From: Methylobacterium iners
Lineage (GTDB): Bacteria; Pseudomonadota; Alphaproteobacteria; Rhizobiales; Beijerinckiaceae
NCBI RefSeq assembly: GCF_022179305.1
Contig: NZ_BPQP01000009.1
Coordinates: forward strand, 1-64,000
Length of the DNA stretch: 64,000 nt
Direction: 5' to 3'
A model generated the notes under the pieces. That model did no database searches, was not told where the DNA came from, and worked only from the letters and a program-made list of their open reading frames with translations. How positions within the stretch are numbered: position 1 is the first letter of the stretch; each line of letters starts with the position of its first letter. The position numbers were made by a program, and so were the translations under genes. Below, in pieces: positions 33,510 through 43,136 of this stretch.

Positions 33510-36302
33510 GCCTGGTCCCGCTATCCAACGACGCGCCCGATCTCAGCGCCTGCCACCGGGAGCCGATCCATCAACCCGGCTCGATCCAGCCCCATGGCGT
33601 GCTGATCGTTGCCGACGCGCTCACCCAGCGCGTGACGCATGTGAGCGCGAACTTCGCACGCTCGACGGGGATGCCCTCGCGTTCCGCGCTCGACGCACCC
33701 CTGGCGGAGCTCCTCGGGCCGCAAGCCCTGTCGCAGGTGCAGAAGGCCCTCACGAGCGAGCGTTACGCCTCCACCAACATCATGACCCTGGACCTCGCCA
33801 TCGCACGCGAGCCACGGCGCAGCGTCTCGGCTCACAGCCATGACGGTCACATCTTCCTCGAACTGGAGGCGCCATCCTCCGCCGCGGATCACGAGCATGT
33901 CGTCTCGCGCGTGCAGGCGATCCTGGCGCAGCTCCGGCAGGCGAAATCCGTCGCGTCGCTGTGCGAGCAGACGGCCGAGACGCTGCGCGCCTTGACGGGC
34001 TACGACCGCGTCATGGTCTATCGGTTCGACCCGGACGGCCACGGCGAGGTGATCGCCGAGAACAAGCGGGCCGATCTCGCCTCGTTCCTGCACCTGCGCT
34101 ATCCCGCCTCGGACATCCCGTCTCAGGCGCGGCAGCTCTACCTCAAGAACCGCATTCGGGTCATCGTCGACGTCGGCTACGAGCCCGTCGCCATGCTGGG
34201 CACGGCCGACGCGACCGCGCCGCCGCTGGACATGTCGTATTGCGGACTGCGCAGCGTCTCGCCGACCCATCTCGAATACCTTCACAACATGGGCGTCGGC
34301 GCGACGCTCGCGATCTCGCTCATCCAAGACGACAAGCTCTGGGGGATGATCGTCTGCCATCACCTCACGGCCCATCCCGTGCCGTCAGATCTGCGCTCGT
34401 CGTGCGACCTGATCGGCCAGCTCGTCATGCTCCTCATCGGCCGGGTCGGCGAGGCCGAGGAGCTCGCGCAGGTCATCAGGCGCGGGCACCTGATGGCTTC
34501 GTTCAAGCAGGCGATCGAACAGAGTGCGTCGGTTCTCGAAGGGTTGGCGCCGATGAGCGTCACGCTGAGGGACGTCGTCTCCGCCACGGGTGTCGCCCTG
34601 CGGCTGAACGGGAAGCTGCATCTGTTCGGCGTGACGCCCGATGCGAGCCAGGCCCAGGTGCTCCTCGACGACCTCATCGCCGTTGCGAACCATAGGTGCT
34701 CGCCATCGATGCCGTCGGCGCACGATTTCCTCAGCACGCCGGGGCGAGCGACATCGCCAGCGGCGCCCTCGTCCTGCCGATCCTCAACAATGTCGGCGAC
34801 GCGATCGTCTGGTTCAGGCCCGAGCTTCCGCAAACCGTCCTGTGGGGCGGAGACCCGCGCAAGGCCGTCGACATCGACAGCCAGAGCGGGCGGATCTTGC
34901 CGCGCAAGTCGTTTGCCGCCTGGCGCGAACTCCTGCGAGGCCAGGCGGCGCCCTGGACCGAGGGCGACAGGCGCACGGCTCAGGATCTCCGACGGGTCAT
35001 CACCGCGGGCATGCTGCATCACGCCGAAACCGACCTGATCCGGCTTTCCACGACGGATCCGCTGACCGGCTTGGCGAACCGCCGTCAGCTTGAGGGCGCC
35101 TTGAAGGCATGGTCGTCGACATCGGAACGATCCCCCGCAGCCCTGCTGTTCATCGATCTGGACCGGTTCAAGACCGTCAACGATTCCCTGGGCCATGCCG
35201 CCGGCGATGAGCTGCTGGTGCAGGTCGCGCAACGGATACGGACGGCATCACCCGCGGAGAGCCTGGTCGCGCGCCTGGGCGGTGACGAGTTCGTCGTGCT
35301 CGTCACCGGCGACGTCTCCCGCACGCCCCAGGACATCGCCGCGGCCGTCCTTCGGTCGTTCGAGGCGCCCTTCGACGTCCTGGGACGGCCCCACTACGCG
35401 AGCCGCAGCGTCGGCATCGCGTTCTCGGAAGCGGATGGCGACAACCTCCTGCGCGAGGCCGATGCCGCCATGTACGCGTCGAAGCGCCAGGGCGGAGGCC
35501 AGGCGGCCGTCTTCGAGAGCGGCTTGCATGAGGCGGCCCTCAAGTCGCTCCGCATCGAGCAGGACCTGTTCCTGGCCCTCCACCGCGAGGAGTTCCTGCT
35601 CAACTACCAGCCGATCGTCGATCTTTCCGACGGATCGCTGCGCGGCTTCGAGGCGCTGGTCCGCTGGCGGCATCCGGAACGCGGCTGGGTCTCGCCGGCG
35701 GACTTCATTCCCCTGGCGGAAGAATCCGGGTTGATCGTCGAGCTCGGCCGCTGGGTCATGCGAACGGCGATCGCCGAGCGAGCCCGTTGGACGGACTCCT
35801 CCTGAACATGTCGATCAACGTCTCCCCCCGGCAGCTGACCTCGTCCGAATTCGTCGAGGATCTGCGCCAGGCCTTGAGGGCGGCCGATCTTCCCGCGGAC
35901 AGGATCACCATCGAGGTGACGGAGGGCGCTCTCATGAAGGAGCGCTCGGTCGAACAGCTGCAACTGGTCCGAGCCATCGGCTGCCGTATCGCCATCGACG
36001 ATTTCGGGACGGGATACTCCTCCTTGTCCTACCTGCGCCATCTCCCGATCGACTACCTCAAGATCGACCGCAGCTTCGTCAGGCCGCTGGGGCATGATCC
36101 GAAAGCCGACCGCTTCTTCGTCACGCTCGTCTCCCTGGCGCACACCTTGGATCTCGCGGTCGTCGCCGAGGGGATCGAGACGGAGGAACAGCGGGTCATC
36201 GTCAGGGATGCCCGGTGCGACACGGCGCAGGGCTACCTGTTTTCCAGGCCGGTCTCGACCGAGGACGCCCGCAGGATGGTGGCCGGGGCGGCCTCGGGCT
36301 GA
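33506..36302 (+). pseudogene. bphP: Bacteriophytochrome-GGDEF-EAL gene with two frameshifts
   Basis: One gene split over three frames: 33506 to about 34695 (PAS-GAF and start of PHY), about 34696-35805 (rest of PHY, GGDEF), and about 35790-36302 (EAL). The domains join without loss, each shift being equal to one missing base. Cys16 (ACHREPIHQPG) is the expected biliverdin attachment site, and PASDIP is intact in the GAF domain. The cyclase motif GGDEF and the EAL motifs (FEALVRW, AIDDFGTGYSSL) are complete. An intact protein would be about 930 residues and couple red light to c-di-GMP. Recent inactivation or sequence error are both possible. Confidence 0.85.
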
Positions 36303-36382
36303 GATCGGTCGGCGCTCGCCTCGCGCGGTTCATCCCGCCTCAAGCCCCTCGACGACCGCCGATCCGCCCGGCATGAAGGGGC

Positions 36383-37372
36383 ATGGCGCCCCCTTCTCTC
36401 GACATCGACCGCATTCGCGAACGGCTGCTTGCCGGCGACCGGGCGGCGCTCGCCCGCGCGATCACGCTGGCCGAGTCGAAGCGGCCCGATCACCGCGCCG
36501 CCGCGCGCGACCTCATCGACGCGGTGCTGCCGCGGACCGGCACCGCGATCCGGGTCGGGATCACCGGCGTGCCGGGGGTGGGCAAGTCCACGACGATCGA
36601 CGCGCTCGGGGCCAACCTGACGGAGGCAGGCCACAAGGTGGCGGTGCTCGCCGTCGATCCGAGCTCGACGCGGACCGGCGGCTCGATCCTCGGCGACAAG
36701 ACCCGGATGGCCCGGCTCGCGCTCGACCCGAACGCCTTCATCCGCCCTTCCCCCTCCTCGGGCACGCTGGGCGGCGTCGCGGCCAAGACCCGCGAGACCA
36801 TGCTGCTCTGCGAGGCGGCCGGCTTCGACGTCATTCTCGTCGAGACCGTCGGCGTCGGCCAGTCGGAGACGGCGGTGGCCGACCTCACCGACTTCTTCCT
36901 CGTCCTGATGCTGCCGGGTGCCGGCGACGAGTTGCAGGGCATCAAGAAGGGCATCCTCGAGCTCGCCGACATGATCGCGGTCAACAAGGCCGACGACGGC
37001 GAGGGCGAGCGCCGGGCGCAAGCCGCGGCGGGCGAGTACCGGGCCGCGCTCCATATTCTCAGCGCGCCGTCCTCCACCTGGACGCCGCCCGTGGTCACCA
37101 TCTCGGGGCTCCACAACAAGGGGCTCGATGCGCTCTGGGAAAAGATCGTCGATCACCGCGCCAAGCTCACCGCGACCGGCGAGATCGCGGGGAAGCGCCG
37201 CGCCCAGGACGTGAAGTGGATGTGGGCGCTGGTCCACGAGCGCCTGCATCAGCGCCTCGTCGGCTCGGCCGAGGTGCGGCAGCAGACGGCGCAGGCCGAG
37301 GCGGCGGTCGCCGGCGGCGCCAGCTCGCCCGCCGCCGGTGCCGAGGCCATCGCGACGCTGATCGGGCTGTGA
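36383..37372 (+). CDS. meaB: Methylmalonyl-CoA mutase-associated GTPase MeaB
   Basis: 329 residues, G3E P-loop GTPase. Walker A is GVPGVGKST, followed by the switch region VDPSSTRTGGSILGDKTRM, ETVGVGQSE and the base-specific NKAD. MeaB protects and reactivates B12-dependent acyl-CoA mutases; in Methylobacterium it is needed for glyoxylate regeneration through the ethylmalonyl-CoA pathway during C1 growth. No mutase gene is next to it. The C-terminal 30 residues (Ala-rich) form the dimerisation arm region. Coding starts 80 bases after the phytochrome gene. Confidence 0.95.
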   Translation: MAPPSLDIDRIRERLLAGDRAALARAITLAESKRPDHRAAARDLIDAVLPRTGTAIRVGITGVPGVGKSTTIDALGANLTEAGHKVAVLAVDPSSTRTGGSILGDKTRMARLALDPNAFIRPSPSSGTLGGVAAKTRETMLLCEAAGFDVILVETVGVGQSETAVADLTDFFLVLMLPGAGDELQGIKKGILELADMIAVNKADDGEGERRAQAAAGEYRAALHILSAPSSTWTPPVVTISGLHNKGLDALWEKIVDHRAKLTATGEIAGKRRAQDVKWMWALVHERLHQRLVGSAEVRQQTAQAEAAVAGGASSPAAGAEAIATLIGL

Positions 37373-37442
37373 GGTTGGGATGCGTTGGGAGTCCGTCGCG
37401 GCTCCGGCGAACCGTGACGATGCGTTTGGGAGGGCAATAACG

Positions 37443-38078
37443 ATGACCAGGCCCGCCCTCCTGGTCACCGGCTTCGGGCCGTTCCCGGGCGTGCCGGTCA
37501 ATCCAAGCGAGCGGCTCGCCCGACGGGTCGCAGCCCTGCCCCGGCTTCGCCTGAGCCTCGGCGCGGCCCCGCGGCTCCTCGTGCTCCGGACCGCCTACGA
37601 CGCCATTCCGGCACAGCTCGAATCGGCGCTGCGGGCAGGGCCCGCCGCGGTTCTGATGATCGGCGTCGCCAAGCGTGCGCGGCGGGTGCGGGTGGAGGTC
37701 CGGGCGCTGAACCGGGCGAGCCGCCTGTTCCCGGACGCGTCCGGCCGCGTCGCCCGCCACCTCGCGCTGGAGGCGGGAGGGCCGCCCGAGCGGCGCTGTC
37801 GCGAGGCGGGGCGAGTGCTTGCCGGATTGCGGCGCTCCGGGCTTGGGGCCGTGCGCTCGCAGGATGCCGGCCGCTATCTCTGCAACGCCGCCTATTTCCG
37901 GGCCCTGCGCGAGGACATCCCGGTCGTGTTCCTCCACATTCCGCCGGCCCCGGCCCCGGACCCGAACCGGCCGGGACGGCGGAACCTGCGCCGGCGGCGC
38001 TCCGCGCTCGACGGGCTCGCCGAGGCCGTCGCCGCGGCGGCCGTCCTCCTGATGCGCCGCGACACGCGACGCCGCTGA
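37443..38078 (+). CDS. Pyroglutamyl-peptidase I-like cysteine peptidase (C15)
   Basis: 211 residues. The family opening TGFGPFPGVPVNPSE is clear. The catalytic Cys is in SQDAGRYLCNAAYF and the His in VFLHIPP. The catalytic Glu region, normally GGRxxIxxERVA, is degenerate (KRARRVRVEVRALN) and retains a Glu. It would remove N-terminal pyroglutamate from peptides in the cytoplasm, though the divergent middle allows another specificity. A GGGAGGG ribosome site precedes ATG 37443; the frame back to 37380 was rejected. Confidence 0.82.
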   Translation: MTRPALLVTGFGPFPGVPVNPSERLARRVAALPRLRLSLGAAPRLLVLRTAYDAIPAQLESALRAGPAAVLMIGVAKRARRVRVEVRALNRASRLFPDASGRVARHLALEAGGPPERRCREAGRVLAGLRRSGLGAVRSQDAGRYLCNAAYFRALREDIPVVFLHIPPAPAPDPNRPGRRNLRRRRSALDGLAEAVAAAAVLLMRRDTRRR

Positions 38079-38194
38079 GGCGCCGGGCTATCCTGGCGCG
38101 GCCAGGCACCGAGGAGGCGACCGTTCCGGAGAGCATCGACCAAGGGGGCACCCCGCTGATCGCGGCGGGCACGCCGCTGTTCCGCCGCACCTCG

Positions 38195-39346
38195 GTGGCG
38201 CTGGGGGTCGCCGGCTTCTCGACCTTCGCCGTGCTCTACGCCGTGCAGCCCCTCATGCCGGTCTTCGCCGCGGAGTTCGGCGTCTCGCCCGCCGAGAGCA
38301 GCCTCGCCCTGTCCCTGCCCTGCGCCCTGCTGGCGGTCGCGCTCCTCGTCGTGAGCCCGCTCTCCGAGGTCTGGGGGCGGCGGCCCGTCATGGTCGCCTC
38401 GCTCTTCGCCTCGGCGCTCCTCACCCTGGTCGCAGTGCTGGTTCCGGGCTGGTACGGCTTCCTGGCGCTGCGCACGCTGACGGGGCTCGCCGCCAGCGGA
38501 CTGCCCGCCGTCGCCATGGCCTATCTCAGCGAGGAGATGGATGCCCGCGCCATCGGGCTCTCGATGGGCCTTCTCATCGGCGGCAACGCGCTCGGCGGCA
38601 TGATCGGGCGGCTGGTGGCCGGCTCCATCGCGGATTACGCCTCCTGGCGCTGGGGCCTAGGCACCATCGGCGGCCTCGCGCTGCTCGCCGCCCTCGGCTT
38701 CGCCTGGCTGCTGCCGCCCTCCCGGCACTTCAGCCCGAGCCGCTTGCGCTGGCGTCAGATCCCCGGCAGCTTCGGCCAGCATTTCCGCGATCCCGGCCTG
38801 CCCTGGCTGTTCGCCGAGCCCTTCCTGCTGATGGGAGGCTTCGTCTGCGTCTACAACTACATCGGCTTCCGCCTGCTCGAACCGCCCTTCTCGCTGAGCC
38901 AGACGGCGATCGGCGCGATCTTCGTGATCTATCTCACCGGGACCTTCAGCTCGGCGGCGACCGGCGAGATCGCGAGCCGCCTCGGCCGCCGCAGGGTGCT
39001 CTGGCTGGCGATCAGCTTCGGGCTCATCGGCATTGCCATGACGATGTCGGATCATCTCGTCATGATCATCGGCGGCATCACGATCGTGACGATGAGCTTC
39101 TTCGGCGCCCACTCGGTGGCGAGTTCCTGGGTCGGGCGACGGGCGACCCGCGACCGGGCCCAGGCCTCCTCGATCTATCTCTGCCTGTATTATCTCGGCT
39201 CCTCGGTGCTCGGCACCGCCGGCGGCTGGTTCTTCGCCCAGGCCGGCTGGGGCGGCGTGGCCGCCTTCTTCGCCGGGCTCTACGGGCTGGCGCTCGCCGT
39301 CGCGCTGCGCCTCTCGCGGCTGCCGCCTCTCGGGACAACCTCCTGA
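38195..39346 (+). CDS. MFS transporter (YnfM-like drug/metabolite exporter)
   Basis: 383 residues from GTG 38195, about twelve hydrophobic segments, with the MFS loop-2 signature in SEVWGRRPVMVASL and a second copy-like GEIASRLGRRRVLWL. It resembles the YnfM/arabinose-efflux group. Family-like sequence (PLIAAGTPLFRRTS) is readable upstream of this GTG, but the open frame there offers no ATG, GTG or TTG; the only candidates are non-standard codons near 38093-38137. The real N-terminus is therefore probably longer than drawn. Substrate unknown. Confidence 0.85.
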   Translation: MALGVAGFSTFAVLYAVQPLMPVFAAEFGVSPAESSLALSLPCALLAVALLVVSPLSEVWGRRPVMVASLFASALLTLVAVLVPGWYGFLALRTLTGLAASGLPAVAMAYLSEEMDARAIGLSMGLLIGGNALGGMIGRLVAGSIADYASWRWGLGTIGGLALLAALGFAWLLPPSRHFSPSRLRWRQIPGSFGQHFRDPGLPWLFAEPFLLMGGFVCVYNYIGFRLLEPPFSLSQTAIGAIFVIYLTGTFSSAATGEIASRLGRRRVLWLAISFGLIGIAMTMSDHLVMIIGGITIVTMSFFGAHSVASSWVGRRATRDRAQASSIYLCLYYLGSSVLGTAGGWFFAQAGWGGVAAFFAGLYGLALAVALRLSRLPPLGTTS

Positions 39347-39456
39347 CACGGGCGTTGACCCTGGGAGCGCCCCGGCCCATCTAGGCCCGACCCGTCACAG
39401 GCAAGAGGAAGCCCGGCGCGCCGCCCCAGGGCGGTTCCGGCTCTACGTAACCTTAC

Positions 39457-40731
39457 GTGTTCGAGCTCGCCGTCGCCTTCGCCCTGATCGGCCTGAACGG
39501 AGCCTTCGCGCTCTCCGAGCTGGCGGTGGTGTCCTCCCGCAAGTCCCGACTCCGGACGATGGTCGAGGCGCGTCGTCCCGGCGCCCACGCGGCCCTGGCG
39601 CTCGCCGAGGAGCCGGGGCGCTTCCTCTCCGCCGTGCAGATCGGGATCACCCTCGTCGGCATCCTCTCCGGCGCGGTCTCGGGCGCGGCGCTGGGAGACC
39701 GCCTTACCGCGATCTTGCTCGATCTCGGCCTCTCAAAGGGCTTGGCCGACGGGCTCGGCTACGGCCTGGTCATCGCGGCGATCACCTACCTCTCCGTCAT
39801 TGTCGGGGAACTCGTGCCCAAGCACGTGGCCCTGCGCGACCCCGAGGGCATCGCCTGCCGGGTCGCGCCGGCGATGCGCCTGATCGCGCGGGTCGCGATG
39901 CCGGCGGTGTGGCTGCTCGATGCCTCGACCCGGGCGGTGTTCCGCCTGCTCGGCCAGGAGGCGAGCAGCGCGAGCGCCGTGACCGAGGAAGAGATCCGCA
40001 CCATCGTCGCCGAGGCCGAGACCGCGGGCGTCATCGAGACCGACGAGCGCAAGATGATCGCCGGCGTGCTGCGCCTCGGCGATCGGGCGGTCCGGGGCGT
40101 GATGACGCCGCGCACCGACGTGCACTGGATCGACCTCGATCGGGACGAGACCGAGATCCGGGCGATGCTGATGGCGAGCCCGCATGCCCGCTTGCCCGTC
40201 GGCGAGGGCAACCCGGACAACATGCTGGGCGTCGTGCAGCTCCGCGAACTCGTCAGGCCCTTGATGGAGAACGAGAAGGTGGATCTGCGCGCCTATATCC
40301 GGCCCGCACCCGTCCTGCCCGACACCCTGGACGCCCTCGACGCGCTCAGCGCGCTGCAGGCGGCGGAGGTGCCGATGGCGCTGGTCCACGACGAGTACGG
40401 CCATTTCGACGGGCTCGTGACGCCGGCCGACATTCTCGACGCCATCGCCGGCGCCTTCCACTCCGAGGCACAGGAGCCGGAGGCGGTGCAACGCCAGGAC
40501 GGGTCCTGGCTCATCGCGGGCTGGATGCCGGTGGATGAGATGGCCGACCAGCTCGGGATCAAGCTGGAATCGAGCCGCGACTACGAAACCGCCGCCGGCC
40601 TCGTCATCGCCCGCCTGCAGCGGCTCCCTGAGACCGGCGAGACCTGCGAGATCGCCGGTTGGCGCTTCGAGGTCGTGGACCTCGACGGACGCCGGATCGA
40701 CAAGATCTTGGTCTCGCGCCTCGCCGCCTGA
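39457..40731 (+). CDS. CNNM/CorC-type hemolysin-family membrane protein with CBS pair
   Basis: 424 residues: a DUF21/CNNM membrane domain with about four hydrophobic segments (1-150), a CBS pair (about 205-330, VMTPRTDVHWIDLD opens the first) and a C-terminal CorC_HlyC domain (about 345-424). Members are linked to Mg or Co efflux rather than haemolysis. The start is GTG, immediately before FELAVAFALIGLNG, without a strong ribosome site. Its stop codon abuts that of the convergent gltX exactly (TGA then TCA), inside a 16-base perfect palindrome. Confidence 0.9.
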   Translation: MFELAVAFALIGLNGAFALSELAVVSSRKSRLRTMVEARRPGAHAALALAEEPGRFLSAVQIGITLVGILSGAVSGAALGDRLTAILLDLGLSKGLADGLGYGLVIAAITYLSVIVGELVPKHVALRDPEGIACRVAPAMRLIARVAMPAVWLLDASTRAVFRLLGQEASSASAVTEEEIRTIVAEAETAGVIETDERKMIAGVLRLGDRAVRGVMTPRTDVHWIDLDRDETEIRAMLMASPHARLPVGEGNPDNMLGVVQLRELVRPLMENEKVDLRAYIRPAPVLPDTLDALDALSALQAAEVPMALVHDEYGHFDGLVTPADILDAIAGAFHSEAQEPEAVQRQDGSWLIAGWMPVDEMADQLGIKLESSRDYETAAGLVIARLQRLPETGETCEIAGWRFEVVDLDGRRIDKILVSRLAA

Positions 40732-42090
40732 TCAGGCGGTCTCGCCCGCGAGCCGCCGCGCCGCCCGGTCCCGTCCGATCAGCGGCAGGAGGTCAGACAG
40801 GTCCGGCCCATGTTCGAGGCCGGTCAGCGCCAGGCGCAGGGGCATGAACAGGCCCTTGCCCTTCGCGCCGGTGCCGGCCTTCACCGCAGTCGTCCAGGCT
40901 TTCCAGGTCTCGCCGTCCCAGGGTTCAGAGGGCAGGAGCCCGGCGGCGGCGGCGATGAAGTCGGGGTCGGCGATGGCGGGCGTGACCGGACCGGCGACGA
41001 CCCGCCACCAATCGGCGGCTTCGCTCACCTTGCCCAGATTGGCCTGGACCGCCACCCAGAACGGCTCCGCTTGGCTTCCCGATACGCCCATGGCCAGCAG
41101 GCGGTCCCTGGCCTCGGCGAAAGGCATGGCGTGGACGAGCCGGGCGTTCAGCCCGTCGAGCTCCCCCGGGTCGAACTTGGCCGGCGCCCGCGAGATATGG
41201 GCGAGGTCGACGAGGCCGGCGAGCTCGTCGAGGGAGGCGACCGGCCGTACCGCCTCGGCCGACCCGGTCAGCACCGCGAGCGCGCGGACCGAGGCCGGTT
41301 CGTAGCCCGCCTCGCGCAAACCGCGCAGGGAGAGGTGCCCGAGGCGCTTCGAGAGCCCTTCGCCCTCCGCCGTCGTGAGCAGGTTGTGGTGGCCGAAGAC
41401 CGGCGTCGCGGCGCCCAGCGCCTCGAAGATCTGGATCTGGACGCCCGTGTTGGTGACGTGGTCCTCGCCGCGGATGACGTGGGTGATGCCCATCTCGGCA
41501 TCGTCCACCACGGAGGGCAGCGTGTAGAGGTAGCTGCCGTCGGCCCGGATCAGGACCGGGTCGGAGAGCGAGGCGCAATCGACATGGGCCTCGCCGCGCA
41601 CGAGGTCCTGCCAAGTCACGGTGCGCGGCTCGAGCTTGAAGCGCCAATGGGGCGTGCGCCCCTCGGCCTCGAGCGCCGCGCGCTGCGCCTCCGTCAGCTC
41701 GAGGGCCGCCCGGTCGTAGATCGGGGGCAGCCCGCGTCCGAGCTGGCGTCGGCGGCGGCGCTCCAGCTCCTCCTGCGTCTCGTAGGCCGGGTAGAGCCGG
41801 CCGAGCGCCTTGAGCCGTTCCGCTGCCGCGTCGTGGATCGCCGCCCGCTCGGATTGCCGCGCCCGCAGGTCGGGCACGATGCCAAGCCAGGCGAGGTCCT
41901 CCGCGATGGCTTCCGCGAAGGCCTCCGTGGAGCGCTCGCGGTCGGTGTCGTCGAGGCGCAGCAGGAAGCGGCCGCCGTAGCGGCGCGCGAACAGGGCGTT
42001 GAGGAGGGCCGGCCGCGCGTTGCCGAGATGCAGGTAGCCCGTCGGCGAGGGCGCGAAGCGCACGAGCGGCGCGGTGTCGAGCTGGGTCAT
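40732..42090 (-). CDS. gltX: Glutamyl-tRNA synthetase, copy 1
   Basis: 452 residues, class I synthetase. The HIGH-equivalent lies in [14 protein letters not shown] and the KMSKS-equivalent is GLSKRLG. It charges tRNA with glutamate. Compared with the second copy at 56084 (475 residues, LSKRHG) it is shorter and more divergent. Alphaproteobacteria often carry two GluRS enzymes, one of which mischarges tRNA-Gln for GatCAB amidation; which is which cannot be decided from motifs alone. Confidence 0.92.
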   Translation of the reverse strand: MTQLDTAPLVRFAPSPTGYLHLGNARPALLNALFARRYGGRFLLRLDDTDRERSTEAFAEAIAEDLAWLGIVPDLRARQSERAAIHDAAAERLKALGRLYPAYETQEELERRRRRQLGRGLPPIYDRAALELTEAQRAALEAEGRTPHWRFKLEPRTVTWQDLVRGEAHVDCASLSDPVLIRADGSYLYTLPSVVDDAEMGITHVIRGEDHVTNTGVQIQIFEALGAATPVFGHHNLLTTAEGEGLSKRLGHLSLRGLREAGYEPASVRALAVLTGSAEAVRPVASLDELAGLVDLAHISRAPAKFDPGELDGLNARLVHAMPFAEARDRLLAMGVSGSQAEPFWVAVQANLGKVSEAADWWRVVAGPVTPAIADPDFIAAAAGLLPSEPWDGETWKAWTTAVKAGTGAKGKGLFMPLRLALTGLEHGPDLSDLLPLIGRDRAARRLAGETA

Positions 42091-42265
42091 GGCCCAGCCT
42101 CTACCGCATTTTGTCTCGCCTCGCGCCAGGTTCGGACGCTCCGGCGAGTTTCAGGGCTCGACATCTTCGACGCGAGGGATACGCGCAACCGCAACCGCGT
42201 TGTCGCTGCGACCGGACGGCGTCCGCTCGGATAGCGCGTCGTCTGCTCGCGAAGAGGAGACACCG

Positions 42266-42586
42266 ATGAAGCGAATGATCTTAGCCGGCGCCGTTCTAGC
42301 CCTGGCGATTCCGGCCCTCGCCCAGAGCAACGATCCCACCGCTCCGCGTCAGCCCGGCCCAGCGCAGATCACGACGCCCGGTACGCCGTCCGGTGCGGTC
42401 GTCCAGGGCGGCAGCCCGGCGACCGCGAATTCCGGGCCGGGGGCGACCGGGACCCTCGCGCCCGGCGGCACCGGTGCGCCGAGCATCAACAACAACTCGG
42501 CCGGCGGCGGCAATTCCCAGCAGCCGGAGCGGGCCGTTCCGCAGACCGGCGGGGGCGGCGAGTCCGGCAGCGCCGGGGGCGGCTGA
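42266..42586 (+). CDS. Small exported Gly/Pro/Ser-rich protein
   Basis: 106 residues: signal peptide MKRMILAGAVLALAIPALAQ followed by a low-complexity mature chain of Gly, Pro, Ser, Asn and Thr ending GESGSAGGG. No catalytic or binding motif is visible; it is probably disordered and envelope-located. The ATG at 42266 follows GAAGAGGAGA at an ideal distance. The frame back to 42074 lacks a ribosome site. It is convergent with the Met/Cys-rich gene 58 bases away. Function unknown. Confidence 0.7.
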   Translation: MKRMILAGAVLALAIPALAQSNDPTAPRQPGPAQITTPGTPSGAVVQGGSPATANSGPGATGTLAPGGTGAPSINNNSAGGGNSQQPERAVPQTGGGGESGSAGGG

Positions 42587-42643
42587 TTGGCGAAGGCGAC
42601 CCGACCTCCACTCTCGGGGAGGGCAGCCCGTCCCCGAGACCGT

Positions 42644-42853
42644 TCAGCCCCGCTTGCTCATGTTCATCGCCATGCCGCCGCAGCAGCAGCCCTTGGCCTT
42701 GGCGCTCTTGCCCATCCCCGACTTGTTCATCGCCATGCCGGGCTTCGCGCACATGCTCGCGCCGGACTTGGTCCTCCCGCAGCAGCTCATCGCCATGGCG
42801 GGCGCGCCGCCCATGATCATCAGGGCGGCGGCGGTGAGAACGAGGTGCTTCAT
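42644..42853 (-). CDS. Exported Met/Cys-rich mini-protein, putative metal ligand
   Basis: 69 residues. The signal peptide MKHLVLTAAALMIMGGAPAMA is followed by about 48 mature residues that contain six Cys (one CC, one single, one CCC) and eight Met, interleaved with Gly, Ser and Lys (for example SCCGRTKSG and GCCCGGMAMNMS). Such composition suits soft-metal binding, above all Cu(I), and resembles short metallothionein-like or copper-chaperone peptides, but no known family is assigned. The longer frame to 42877 buries the signal. Coding rests on the signal peptide and composition. Confidence 0.65.
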   Translation of the reverse strand: MKHLVLTAAALMIMGGAPAMAMSCCGRTKSGASMCAKPGMAMNKSGMGKSAKAKGCCCGGMAMNMSKRG

Positions 42854-43136
42854 GATCTCTCCAATCTTGGCCGTCATCGCGTCGACGGCCGCATTCTCGC
42901 ATGAGGCGACGTCCTACGCATTGCGTCGGAATGCGCAAGCCGATGCGGCGGACGTCCTGGCGCCGCGCCGATTTGCGCGACGGCGCGTCTCCCGCGCCGC
43001 CCTAAAGTGATCTAGATAGCGGCCGGTGAGGCAGCCCGCCGATATGCAGGCCGGGCAGCTTTGTGCGGACCGGTGCGGACCGCAGCCCGACCGGGCTGCG
43101 GCGCGATGCGCCGGATGGTTCGAGACCTTGAGAGCG

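Noticed and set aside
40724-40739. 16-base perfect palindrome centred on abutting stop codons
   Set aside because: No loop or T-tract, and it arises naturally from Ala/stop codons on both strands; a terminator or operator role is not supported.
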